Shown here: piece by piece, positions 8,322 through 16,144 of the stretch | How positions within the stretch are numbered: position 1 is the stretch's first letter | Layout: every line of letters starts with the position of its first letter | Assembly: GCF_021172165.1 (NCBI RefSeq) | Contig: NZ_CP089096.1 | Span: forward strand, 1,984,001 to 2,048,000 | Length of the DNA stretch: 64,000 nucleotides | Source of the DNA: Flavobacterium channae | GTDB lineage: Bacteria; Bacteroidota; Bacteroidia; Flavobacteriales; Flavobacteriaceae | Direction: 5' to 3' | Position numbers and translations under genes: made by a program | The notes under the pieces: generated by a model | The model's database searches: none | What the model was told of the DNA's origin: nothing | The model's input: only the letters and a program-made list of their open reading frames with translations

Positions 8322-8987
8322 TTACTTTAAAATTATTTTTGGTAAATTTTCATTTAACCATTTAAACTTATTAATTATCATTATATGAGTTCCTCCTTTA
8401 AGAACAATACAATCTTTAATATTCTTTATCGGAAAAACCTCATCTGCATCTCCATGTATATGAACTACAGAATCATTGATTTTATTTTGTTTCCAACACA
8501 AAATAGTTTCTATTGCCCAATCTAAATATTTTTTATCTCTAACCGATAAGTATTTTTCGTACAATTTCAATCGTTTGGCTACAATATTATCTCCAAATGC
8601 ATATTTAGCCAATTTTTCAATATCCGATAATAATTGAGTTGGAATTAATTTATACGCTTTTGTTGTTTTGGCTACTTTAAATCGTTGTGGAAATTCGACG
8701 TTTGACTTTACACTTGAAATAATTATAACCTTACTTACACTTATTTGTTTTGCAATTTCTTGAACTAAAACTCCTCCAAAAGAAACTCCAACCAAAACCG
8801 GATTTTCATGCTGAATTTTTTCAGTCATTCGCAACGCATAACTTTCTATACTTTCCTTATCATTGGGCAAAAACCATTCCAAAAAATGCATTTCAAATTG
8901 GTCTTCTGGTAATTTAATATTCTCAAAAATTGCAGGACTTGCTGCCAAACCAGGCATAAAATAAACTGGAATCTTACTCATTACCAT
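8322..8987 (-). CDS. Alpha/beta hydrolase
   Basis: A 221-residue predicted alpha/beta-fold hydrolase. The nucleophile elbow GVSFGG lies near residues 67-72, an acid candidate in HGDADEVFP near 178, and a histidine in KGGTHIMI near 200, giving a complete Ser-Asp-His triad in the usual order. The N-terminus MSKIPVYFMPGLA resembles the first strand and oxyanion loop of esterase-like members. There is no signal peptide, so it is likely cytoplasmic. The true start may be the second Met (8981). Substrate unknown. It is cotranscribed with the transglycosylase and divergent from the GNAT gene. Confidence 0.75.
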   Translation of the reverse strand: MVMSKIPVYFMPGLAASPAIFENIKLPEDQFEMHFLEWFLPNDKESIESYALRMTEKIQHENPVLVGVSFGGVLVQEIAKQISVSKVIIISSVKSNVEFPQRFKVAKTTKAYKLIPTQLLSDIEKLAKYAFGDNIVAKRLKLYEKYLSVRDKKYLDWAIETILCWKQNKINDSVVHIHGDADEVFPIKNIKDCIVLKGGTHIMIINKFKWLNENLPKIILK

Positions 8988-9005
8988 TATTTTAAAAAAG
9001 TTTCG

Positions 9006-9013
9006 TAAATTTG
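9006..9013 (+). promoter_or_regulatory. -7 box TAAATTTG upstream of the small GNAT gene
   Basis: TAAATTTG ends 20 bases before the ATG at 9034. It makes the upstream TTG (9022) an unlikely start, since that codon would lie at or next to the predicted transcript start. No TTG is found at the expected -33 spacing. Confidence 0.5.
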
Positions 9014-9033
9014 CACCTTAATTGAAAGGCATC

Positions 9034-9315
9034 ATGGAAATCAAAGATAATGAACTTTTAAGACAATTTGAAATTATGACAGAAACTGGCTTGGTTGCTA
9101 TCGAGTATTCTGTTCAAGAACGAAAACTGTTTTTAACCAAATTTTGCAACAACAATAACGAAGATGAAGAATTGCATAATGAGTTTATTAAAACAGTGTT
9201 AGAATTAGCAGAAGAACGAAAACTAAAAGTAGTACCTACGCATTCCAAATTCGTAAGTTTCTTTAGAAAAAACAGAAGATTTCAGGAAATGTTACCTCCT
9301 GGTATCAAAATATAA
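9034..9315 (+). CDS. Small GNAT-type N-acetyltransferase (YjdJ/Gtn1-like)
   Basis: A 93-residue protein resembling the compact single-domain acetyltransferases (Acetyltransf_CG type). The first half forms strands (ETGLVAIEYSVQERKLFLTKF). The second half has HNEFIKTVLELAEERKLKVV followed by PTHSKFVSFFRKN, matching the family pattern of a helix, then a P-x-C/H-S-Y-V motif that contacts acetyl-CoA. Cys is replaced by His here. Substrates of this family are poorly known. The start is the ATG at 9034, not the TTG twelve bases upstream, because of the promoter position. Confidence 0.7.
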   Translation: MEIKDNELLRQFEIMTETGLVAIEYSVQERKLFLTKFCNNNNEDEELHNEFIKTVLELAEERKLKVVPTHSKFVSFFRKNRRFQEMLPPGIKI

Positions 9316-9320
9316 ACAAT

Positions 9321-9349
9321 AAAAAATCCCGAGTAAATCGGGATTTTTT
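9321..9349. terminator. Bidirectional terminator between the GNAT gene and mtaB
   Basis: A 12-bp arm pair (AAAAAATCCCGA / TCGGGATTTTTT) with a GTAAA loop separates the two convergent genes. It directly abuts the mtaB stop. Confidence 0.85.
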
Positions 9350-10677
9350 TATGCTTCTACGTTTATAAATTCCATTCTTACACTACCATCTTCATCAATT
9401 TTTGTTAATTGGATATCGTGTAATGTATTTACTAATTCCGGATTCCAAGGTGTTTTTACTTTTACATAATTTTCGGTAAAACCATGAATGTAACCTTCTT
9501 TATTTTCTCCTTCAAACAAAACCGTTCTATTAGTTCCTATTTGACTTTCATAAAAAGCTCTTCTCTTCTTAACCGAAAGTCCACGAAGCATTTTACTTCT
9601 TTTTGAACGCACATTCGCAGGAACAACTCCTTCCATTTCAGCAGCTTCTGTATTATCACGCTCCGAATAGGTAAAAACGTGTAAATAAGAAATATCCAAA
9701 TCATTTAAAAAATGATACGTTTCTAAGAAATGTTCGTCTGTTTCACCAGGAAAACCTACAATAACATCAACACCAATACAAGCGTGAGGCATTACTTCTC
9801 TTATTTTATTCACACGATCAACATACAATTCACGCAAATAACGACGCTTCATTTTTTTCAAAATATCGTTTGAACCCGATTGTAATGGAATATGAAAATG
9901 TGGCACAAACGCTCTTGATTTTGAAACCAACTCTATAGTTTCATTCTTTAGTAAATTTGGCTCTATTGAAGAAATTCTCAAACGCTCAATTCCTTCAACT
10001 TTATCCAATTCGGTAACCAAATCTAGAAAAGTATGTTCATGTTTTTTATTTCCAAACTCTCCTTTTCCGTAATCACCAATATTTACTCCTGTTAATACAA
10101 TTTCTTTAATTCCTTTTGCAGAAATTTCTTTAGCATTTTTTAAAACACCTTCCATTGTATCACTACGAGAAATACCACGAGCTAAAGGAATGGTGCAATA
10201 CGTACATTTATAATCGCAACCATCTTGCACTTTTAAAAAGGCACGGGTTCTATCACCAATAGAATAACTTCCTACGTAAAAATCTGCTTCTTCAATTTCA
10301 CATGAATGTACTTCACCCATATCGTTTTTAGACAAGTCGTTGATGTAATCTGTGATTTTGAATTTTTCTGTAGCTCCTAAAACTAAATCTACTCCATCAA
10401 CAGCAGCTAATTCTTCTGGTTTTAGTTGCGCATAACAACCCACAGCAGCAACAAAAGCTTTATCATTTAGCTTCATTGCCTTTTTTACAATCTGTTTGAA
10501 TTGTTTATCGGCATTATCAGTAACCGAACAAGTATTGATTACATAAATGTCTGCAATTTCTTCGAAATCAACACGCTCAAAACCTTCATTTTGAAAATCA
10601 CGTGCAATAGTAGACGTTTCTGAGAAGTTCAATTTGCATCCTAAAGTGTAGAATGCGACTTTTTTCTTGTTTTCCAT
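9349..10677 (-). CDS. mtaB: tRNA t6A37 methylthiotransferase
   Basis: Radical-SAM enzyme that converts t6A at position 37 of ANN-decoding tRNAs to ms2t6A. The 442 residues follow the methylthiotransferase order. The N-terminal UPF0004 domain holds Cys residues in TLGCKLN, INTCSVTDNA and AVGCYAQ for the auxiliary 4Fe-4S cluster. The radical-SAM core has DYKCTYCTIPLARG with the CxxxCxxC motif near residues 150-157, plus TGVNIGDYG and SSIEPN. A C-terminal TRAM-like segment ends the protein. The TLGCKLN/TCSVT wording fits MtaB rather than MiaB or RimO. It has its own promoter. Confidence 0.92.
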   Translation of the reverse strand: MENKKKVAFYTLGCKLNFSETSTIARDFQNEGFERVDFEEIADIYVINTCSVTDNADKQFKQIVKKAMKLNDKAFVAAVGCYAQLKPEELAAVDGVDLVLGATEKFKITDYINDLSKNDMGEVHSCEIEEADFYVGSYSIGDRTRAFLKVQDGCDYKCTYCTIPLARGISRSDTMEGVLKNAKEISAKGIKEIVLTGVNIGDYGKGEFGNKKHEHTFLDLVTELDKVEGIERLRISSIEPNLLKNETIELVSKSRAFVPHFHIPLQSGSNDILKKMKRRYLRELYVDRVNKIREVMPHACIGVDVIVGFPGETDEHFLETYHFLNDLDISYLHVFTYSERDNTEAAEMEGVVPANVRSKRSKMLRGLSVKKRRAFYESQIGTNRTVLFEGENKEGYIHGFTENYVKVKTPWNPELVNTLHDIQLTKIDEDGSVRMEFINVEA

Positions 10678-10722
10678 AAGTAAAGCTCAATTAATGAAAT
10701 CGTTGTCAAAAAATTGAGTGTG

Positions 10723-10753
10723 CAAAGATAATGCTAATGTGTCAATTAGGCAA
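10723..10753 (-). promoter_or_regulatory. mtaB promoter (TTG-N20-TATCTTTG)
   Basis: On the minus strand TATCTTTG (10723-10730) lies 20 bases downstream of TTG (10751-10753). The leader before the mtaB ATG would be about 40 bases. The spacer contains CTAATGTGTCAATT, a sequence that recurs upstream of hisS (60461-60474). Confidence 0.65.
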
Positions 10754-10829
10754 TACAACAATTGGTCAATTATTTTAATTGATTTGTAACTTTTTTTTAA
10801 ACTGCCCGTACAATTAATAAAATAAAATT

Positions 10830-11132
10830 ATGATGGGAGGCGGTGGCTCCATGATGGGAGCTATAATAAGTTTGAAAAATAATTTAGCTTTAAGAAACAA
10901 AGCTAAACGTTCAGAATGGAAAAACTATTTGGGAACTAAAGATGAAGTTGGTTACGACCCTATTAAATCTACTCCTGAACAATTGGAAGCTATTCGCATT
11001 CGCATGCAGTTAGAAAACAAAAAAAGAAAGAAACACCAAATTCTATTAGCGTTTCTTTCTTTAATAGCTGCTATACTAATAATTTATCTAGTAAGTAATT
11101 TACATTGGGTAGGAATCCAGCCTGATTTTTAA
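10830..11132 (+). CDS. Conserved hypothetical protein with C-terminal membrane anchor
   Basis: A 100-residue protein I cannot assign to a function. It begins with a Met/Gly-rich MMGGGGSMMG segment, continues with a charged region (LRNKAKRSEWKNYLG, then TPEQLEAIRIRMQLENKKRKKHQ), and ends in one membrane segment (ILLAFLSLIAAILIIYLVSN, residues about 69-88) plus a short tail. The layout suggests a tail-anchored protein with a basic cytoplasmic head. The start could be either of the two adjacent ATGs. It converges with the GlmU-like gene without any gap. Confidence 0.7.
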   Translation: MMGGGGSMMGAIISLKNNLALRNKAKRSEWKNYLGTKDEVGYDPIKSTPEQLEAIRIRMQLENKKRKKHQILLAFLSLIAAILIIYLVSNLHWVGIQPDF

Positions 11133-12308
11133 TTACTCTTTTCTATATTTTTTAGTCTCTTCAAAAACGTGTTCTAAAATCTTAGCATCTTGTTCTGTAA
11201 ATTCTACATGACGGCGACTCATTACAATTTTAGCAGTTTCAAAAGCTTTTTTAGTAATATAAGTTGTGAATCCTGAAGCTCCACCCCATGAAAAACTTGG
11301 AACAAAATTTCTAGGGAATCCACTTCCGAAAATATTAGTAGAAACACCCACTACTGTTCCTGTATTGAACATGGTATTAATGCCACATTTACTGTGATCG
11401 CCCATCATTAATCCACAGAATTGTAAACCTGTACGAGCAAAACCTTCTGTTTCATAACTCCACAAACGCACCTCTTCGTAGTTGTTTTTTAAGTTTGAAT
11501 TATTAGAATCGGCACCAATGTTACACCATTCTCCTAAAACAGAATTTCCTAAAAATCCGTCATGCCCTTTATTAGAATAACCAAATAAAACCGAGTTATT
11601 TACTTCGCCACCAATACGACAATGCGGCCCTACTGTTGTAGCTCCATAAACTTTAGTTGACAATTTTACTTGTGCTTCTTCACACAAAGCAAATGGTCCA
11701 CGAATAACTGAACCTTCCATAATTTCGGAATTCTTACCGATGTAAATTGGTCCAGTTGATGCATTTAAAGTCACAAACTCTAACTTTGCTCCTTCTTCAA
11801 TAAATATATTTTCAGGTGCAATTACATTTACACTTTTTGGAATTGGTTGAGAGAATCTATCTTCCGTTAACAATTCAAAATCTTCTCTTATTGCGGCATC
11901 ATTTTTAGCAAAAATATCCCAAGTGTTTTCAATCCTAAGCACATCACCTTCGTATTCAATCAGTTCATACTCATCAAAATCGATATCTTCTTGAGTGTCA
12001 TGCGTATGAAAAGCGATAATTTCCTCTCCATAAAGAATGGCTTCTTTCGGATTCAAATTTTGAACCATGTCAACTAAAATAGGATTTGGTAAAAAAGAAG
12101 CATTAATCATAATGTTTTCTTCCATTTCAACCATTGGATATTTCTCCATTAAATACTCTTCAGTTAAAGTTGTTGTGGTATATCCCAAGTATTTTTCCCA
12201 TTTTTCGCGAATGGTTAAAATTCCAATGCGAATATCTGCAACAGGACGAGTGAATGTGAATGGAAGTAATGCATTGCGAATAGTTCCATCAAAAAGTATG
12301 TAGTTCAT
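11133..12308 (-). CDS. GlmU-family protein (nucleotidyltransferase-like plus left-handed beta-helix)
   Basis: A 391-residue protein annotated in relatives as a GlmU-family or putative sugar-1-phosphate nucleotidyltransferase. The N-terminal part (MNYILFDGTIRNALLPFTFT, then RPVADIRIGILTIREKW) resembles the start of the nucleotidyltransferase family but lacks the classic GxGTRL/MxP loop. From about residue 160 hexapeptide-like repeats appear (GPIYIGKNSEIMEGSVIRGP, VGPHCRIGGEVNNS, LGEWCNIGADS), typical of left-handed beta-helix acyltransferase domains. Activity is therefore uncertain. True glmU usually lies elsewhere, so this should not be named glmU. Confidence 0.75.
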   Translation of the reverse strand: MNYILFDGTIRNALLPFTFTRPVADIRIGILTIREKWEKYLGYTTTTLTEEYLMEKYPMVEMEENIMINASFLPNPILVDMVQNLNPKEAILYGEEIIAFHTHDTQEDIDFDEYELIEYEGDVLRIENTWDIFAKNDAAIREDFELLTEDRFSQPIPKSVNVIAPENIFIEEGAKLEFVTLNASTGPIYIGKNSEIMEGSVIRGPFALCEEAQVKLSTKVYGATTVGPHCRIGGEVNNSVLFGYSNKGHDGFLGNSVLGEWCNIGADSNNSNLKNNYEEVRLWSYETEGFARTGLQFCGLMMGDHSKCGINTMFNTGTVVGVSTNIFGSGFPRNFVPSFSWGGASGFTTYITKKAFETAKIVMSRRHVEFTEQDAKILEHVFEETKKYRKE

Positions 12309-12376
12309 TTTGTAGAATTGTTAGTGTGATAAATTGTTTGAAACAATACTCAAAAGTAGGAAGATTTGAGCAATAA

Positions 12377-12406
12377 AAAAAGCCTCACAAAATGTAAGGC
12401 TTTATT
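12377..12406 (-). terminator. Terminator after rpmE2
   Basis: The stem AAAGCCT(C)ACA / TGT(A)AGGCTTT, with one mismatch and an AAA loop, is followed on the minus strand by a T-run. It lies 23 bases past the rpmE2 stop. Confidence 0.8.
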
Positions 12407-12428
12407 CTTATTTATAAAAAGCAAAAAA

Positions 12429-12680
12429 TTATTTTGCTTTTTTAGCGTATTTGCTGTTGAATTTATCGATACGACCAGCAGTATCAATAAGTTTAGATTT
12501 ACCTGTATAGAAAGGGTGAGAAGTTCTAGAAATCTCCATTTTATACACTGGATATTCAACACCTTCGTGTGTAATAGTTTCTTTAGTTTCAACTGTTGAT
12601 TTAGTAATAAAAACATCCTCGTTTGACATGTCTTTGAATGCTACTAATCTGTAATTTTCTGGGTGAATACCTTTTTTCAT
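12429..12680 (-). CDS. rpmE2: 50S ribosomal protein L31, type B
   Basis: An 83-residue L31 with the start MKKGIHPENYRLVAFKD and the conserved SRTSHPFYTGKSKLIDTAGR block, closing in the basic tail FNSKYAKKAK. It lacks the CxxC zinc motif of type A L31 and has the internal insertion of type B, so it is the zinc-independent form. In Bacteroidota this is often the only L31, so it need not imply zinc starvation. It has its own promoter, an unusually long leader and a terminator. Confidence 0.95.
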   Translation of the reverse strand: MKKGIHPENYRLVAFKDMSNEDVFITKSTVETKETITHEGVEYPVYKMEISRTSHPFYTGKSKLIDTAGRIDKFNSKYAKKAK

Positions 12681-12782
12681 TTTGTAAATCTTTTATTAAG
12701 CGATTATAACTTATTTCGCGGCTCTACTTTAGCAGAGGTGTAAACAACTTATAACCTTTTGGTTTATAAACATTTTATTTTG
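12681..12782 (-). promoter_or_regulatory. rpmE2 leader, candidate L31 autoregulatory element
   Basis: The predicted 5' untranslated region is about 100 bases, long for this AT-rich genome. It contains pairing segments: CCTCTGCTAAAGTAGAG, the palindrome GTTTATAAAC, and TTATAAG near each end. An L31 leader class has been described by comparative genomics for Bacteroidia. Membership here is inferred from position and structure only. Confidence 0.4.
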
Positions 12783-12788
12783 AGAGTG

Positions 12789-12818
12789 CAAAATTACATT
12801 TATTTTTTAATCTAACAA
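12789..12818 (-). promoter_or_regulatory. rpmE2 promoter (TTG-N19-TAATTTTG)
   Basis: On the minus strand TAATTTTG (12789-12796) lies 19 bases downstream of TTG (12816-12818). This sets the transcript start about 100 bases upstream of the rpmE2 ATG. Confidence 0.7.
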
Positions 12819-12874
12819 TGTTTGTGTAACTTTTTTTTATTTTTTAACTCTAATAGTACAACGATTAGAATTCT

Positions 12875-12882
12875 TATATTTG
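12875..12882 (+). promoter_or_regulatory. -7 box TATATTTG upstream of the DUF4199 gene
   Basis: TATATTTG ends 25 bases before the ATG at 12908. No TTG was found at the expected -33 distance, so only the -7 element is supported. Confidence 0.5.
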
Positions 12883-12907
12883 TAAATTATTTAAACCAAA
12901 ACAAACT

Positions 12908-13435
12908 ATGAACGAAATTATCAAAAAAAACGGAATTAAATTTGGAGTAATCAGTGGCTTATTTAGTGTTTTTTATGTATTAATATTATACATTATTGAT
13001 TACAAACTATTCATTAACATTTGGTTAGGACTAGCAATTTTATTAGGCTTTTTAGCAATTGGTATTTTTCAGTTATCAGAATTAAGAAAAAACTTAGGAG
13101 GCTTCATGACTTTTAAAGAAGGTTTTAGCGGTTATTTTGTGGCTGCTCTTATCGGAATATTAATTTCTACTACTTTTTCAATTGTTTTATTTAATGTTAT
13201 TGATACAGAAACAAGAGATTTAATACATGATGCATTAATTACGTTCCAAGTAGAAAATCTTCAAAAGTGGAATGTTCCTTCTTCTGAAATAAAGAAAGTA
13301 GTTGAAGGTATGAAAGAAAATCCACAATTTTCTACAACTGGTCTATTGTATGGAGTTTTAAAATCATTATTAGGATCTATTATTTTTGGATTAATCTTAG
13401 CTGCAATTTTCAAAAAAAACAAACCTGTATTCTAA
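12908..13435 (+). CDS. DUF4199 domain-containing membrane protein
   Basis: A 175-residue integral membrane protein of unknown function with four hydrophobic segments (residues about 11-31, 35-55, 72-95 and 150-170). Between segments two and three it carries LRKNLGGFMTFKEGFSGYF, and between three and four a polar region ending in GMKENPQFSTTGLLYG. These two blocks and the topology are characteristic of DUF4199, a family nearly confined to Bacteroidota. It starts a plus-strand run that continues directly into a glycosyltransferase (three bases apart), a phosphosugar mutase and an ABC exporter, so a link to envelope glycan assembly is possible. Confidence 0.8.
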   Translation: MNEIIKKNGIKFGVISGLFSVFYVLILYIIDYKLFINIWLGLAILLGFLAIGIFQLSELRKNLGGFMTFKEGFSGYFVAALIGILISTTFSIVLFNVIDTETRDLIHDALITFQVENLQKWNVPSSEIKKVVEGMKENPQFSTTGLLYGVLKSLLGSIIFGLILAAIFKKNKPVF

Positions 13436-13438
13436 ATA

Positions 13439-14380
13439 ATGAATTTATCCATAGTTATCCCATTACTTAACGAACAAGAATCGTTACCAGAATTACACAA
13501 CTGGATTGTAAAAGTCATGCAATCTAACAACTATTCGTATGAAATCCTTTTTATAGATGATGGTAGTACCGATAGTTCTTGGGAAGTAATTTCTAATTTA
13601 TCGAAAGAAAATCCAAATGTAAAAGGAATTCGTTTTTTAAGAAATTACGGAAAATCGCAAGCTTTACATGCCGGATTTGCAAAAGCACAAGGTGATGTTG
13701 TTATTACTATGGATGCCGATTTACAAGATAGTCCAGACGAAATTCCAGAATTGTATCATTTAATTATGAACGACAATTTTGACTTAATTTCGGGTTGGAA
13801 GAAAAAACGTTACGATTCGGTTGTGGCGAAAAATATTCCGTCAAAATTATTCAATTGGGCCGCTCGAAAAACTTCTGGTGTTAAACTAAACGATTTCAAT
13901 TGCGGATTAAAAGCGTATAAAAATATCGTAATTAAAAATATTGAAGTTTCTGGCGAAATGCATCGTTATATTCCGGTTTTGGCAAAAAATGCTGGATTTG
14001 GAAAAATTGGTGAAAAAGTAGTTATTCATCAAGCAAGAAAGTATGGAAGTTCTAAATTTGGAATGAGCCGTTTCATCAATGGGTTTTTGGATTTAATTAC
14101 AATTTGGTTCCTTTCAACTTTTGGAAAACGACCAATGCACTTATTTGGACTATTAGGTTCTATTATGTTTGCCATCGGATTCCTTTTTGCTTTCTATTTA
14201 GGAATCGATAAATTATTCATCAACACTACCGGTCGATTGATTACCGAAAGACCTCAATTTTATTTAGCATTAACAGCAATGTTAATAGGAACACAATTGT
14301 TTTTAGCTGGATTTTTAGGAGAAATTATCCTAAGAACAAAAAACAACGAAGAACGTTACAAAATTTCAGAAGAATTATAA
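13439..14380 (+). CDS. Family 2 glycosyltransferase, membrane-anchored (GtrB/DPM1-like)
   Basis: A 313-residue GT-A fold enzyme followed by two C-terminal membrane helices. The catalytic part starts SIVIPLLNEQESLPEL, has the nucleotide-binding DDGSTDSSW near residue 40 and the DADLQDSPDE motif near 95-105, then KKRYDS and YGSSKFGMSRF. This layout matches bactoprenol or dolichol-phosphate hexosyltransferases, which load one sugar onto a polyprenyl phosphate at the cytoplasmic face. The membrane helices span roughly 232-255 and 275-298. The sugar is unknown. The mutase and exporter downstream could supply precursor and export product. Confidence 0.85.
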   Translation: MNLSIVIPLLNEQESLPELHNWIVKVMQSNNYSYEILFIDDGSTDSSWEVISNLSKENPNVKGIRFLRNYGKSQALHAGFAKAQGDVVITMDADLQDSPDEIPELYHLIMNDNFDLISGWKKKRYDSVVAKNIPSKLFNWAARKTSGVKLNDFNCGLKAYKNIVIKNIEVSGEMHRYIPVLAKNAGFGKIGEKVVIHQARKYGSSKFGMSRFINGFLDLITIWFLSTFGKRPMHLFGLLGSIMFAIGFLFAFYLGIDKLFINTTGRLITERPQFYLALTAMLIGTQLFLAGFLGEIILRTKNNEERYKISEEL

Positions 14381-14416
14381 TTTTAGAGATATTCCATATC
14401 TCAAAACAGATTGTAT

Positions 14417-16144
14417 ATGCACATCGAACAAGATATTTTAAACAAAGTAAACGAGTGGTTGACACCAACTTTTGACGAAGCTACTCAAGATGCTATTAAA
14501 GAAATGATGACTTCTGCTCCTAAAGAGCTAGAAGAATGTTTTTATAAAAACCTAGAGTTTGGAACAGGCGGAATGCGTGGTGTTATGGGTGTTGGAACAA
14601 ATCGTATCAACAAATATACACTAGGTAAAAACACGCAAGGTTTATCGGATTATTTACACAAATCGTTTCCAAACGAACAATTAAAAGTGGCAATTGCTTA
14701 CGATTGTCGCCACAACAGTAATACATTAGCTAAAGTGGTTGCTGATGTGTTTTCAGCAAACGGAATTAAAGTGTATTTGTTTTCGGATATGCGCCCAACT
14801 CCTGAATTATCATTTGCTGTTCGTTATTTGAATTGCCATGCAGGAATTGTTTTAACCGCTTCTCACAATCCACCAGAATACAATGGATACAAAGTATATT
14901 GGCAAGATGGAGGTCAATTAGTTCCGCCACAAGATGCAGAAATCATCAAAGTAATTGAAGATTTAAAATATAACGATATTAAATTTGAAGCTAATAACGA
15001 TTTAATCCAATATATCGATACTGAAGTAGATGAAGCATTTGCAAAATCAACCGTTGAAAACGCAAGCTTTAATACGCCTTCTGATGCAAAAGCAAATTTA
15101 AAAATTGTTTATACTTCATTACACGGAACATCGATTAAAGCGATTCCAAACGTGTTAGCAAAAGCAGGTTATACTGATGTAAATATCGTTCCAGAACAAG
15201 CAGAACCTAATGGTGATTTCCCAACCGTAGTTTCTCCAAATCCAGAAGAACCAGAAGCGTTGTCAATGGCAATTGCTTTGGCAGAGAAAATTGGTGCGGA
15301 TATGGTCGTAGGAACCGATCCAGATTCTGACCGTTTAGGTGTTGCGGTTCGTGATTTAGATGGAAACATCAAATTATTAAACGGAAACCAAACGATGGTT
15401 ATCATGACTGCTTTCTTATTGGAACAATGGAAACGTGCTGATAAATTCAAAGGAAACGAATTCATTGGCTCAACTATAGTTTCTACTCCAATGATGTTGG
15501 AATTGGCTTCTGCTTATGATGTAGAATGCAAGGTTGGATTAACAGGTTTTAAATGGATTGCAAAATTCATTAAAGATTTTCCAAATCAGAAATTTATTGG
15601 AGGTGGTGAAGAAAGTTTTGGTTATATGGTTGGAGATGCTGTTCGTGATAAAGACGCAGTTGCTGCTATCTTATTAGTAAGTGAAATCGCGGCACAAGCA
15701 AAAGCTTCTGGAAGTTCGTTATATCAAGAATTATTGAATTTATATGTTGATTTTGGTTTCTATAAAGAACATTTAATTTCGATTACCAAAAAAGGAATTG
15801 AAGGTGCGAATGAAATCAAGCAAATGATGATTGATTTACGCGAAAATCCTATGAAAGAAATCAACGGACAACGTGTGATTTGCATTGAGGATTATCAAGC
15901 TTCTAAAGGAAAAGACTTCATGAATAATGAAGAATTTGATATTTTAATTCCAAAATCAAATGTTTTAATTTACTATTTGGAAGACGGAAGTAAAATCTGT
16001 GCAAGACCAAGTGGTACAGAGCCAAAAATAAAATTCTACTTTAGTGTTAATGGCGTTTTAGATAATGTTGAAAATGCAAAATCAGTAGAAAAAGAATTAG
16101 ATAACAAAATTGCTGGTATCATTTCGGCAATGAAATTAAACTAA
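14417..16144 (+). CDS. Phospho-sugar mutase (phosphoglucomutase/phosphomannomutase)
   Basis: Interconverts hexose 1- and 6-phosphates through a phosphoserine intermediate. About 575 residues with all four alpha-D-phosphohexomutase motifs: GTGGMRGVMG at the N-terminus, the active-site TASHNPPEYNG near residue 145, the metal loop GTDPDSDRLG near 300, the sugar-binding GGEESFGYM near 395, and the phosphate-binding RPSGTEPKIKFY near 535. This length and motif set is the PGM2-like class frequent in Bacteroidota. The ATG at 14417 is preferred over the in-frame TTG six bases upstream. It lies between a glycosyltransferase and an ABC exporter. Confidence 0.93.
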   Translation: MHIEQDILNKVNEWLTPTFDEATQDAIKEMMTSAPKELEECFYKNLEFGTGGMRGVMGVGTNRINKYTLGKNTQGLSDYLHKSFPNEQLKVAIAYDCRHNSNTLAKVVADVFSANGIKVYLFSDMRPTPELSFAVRYLNCHAGIVLTASHNPPEYNGYKVYWQDGGQLVPPQDAEIIKVIEDLKYNDIKFEANNDLIQYIDTEVDEAFAKSTVENASFNTPSDAKANLKIVYTSLHGTSIKAIPNVLAKAGYTDVNIVPEQAEPNGDFPTVVSPNPEEPEALSMAIALAEKIGADMVVGTDPDSDRLGVAVRDLDGNIKLLNGNQTMVIMTAFLLEQWKRADKFKGNEFIGSTIVSTPMMLELASAYDVECKVGLTGFKWIAKFIKDFPNQKFIGGGEESFGYMVGDAVRDKDAVAAILLVSEIAAQAKASGSSLYQELLNLYVDFGFYKEHLISITKKGIEGANEIKQMMIDLRENPMKEINGQRVICIEDYQASKGKDFMNNEEFDILIPKSNVLIYYLEDGSKICARPSGTEPKIKFYFSVNGVLDNVENAKSVEKELDNKIAGIISAMKLN

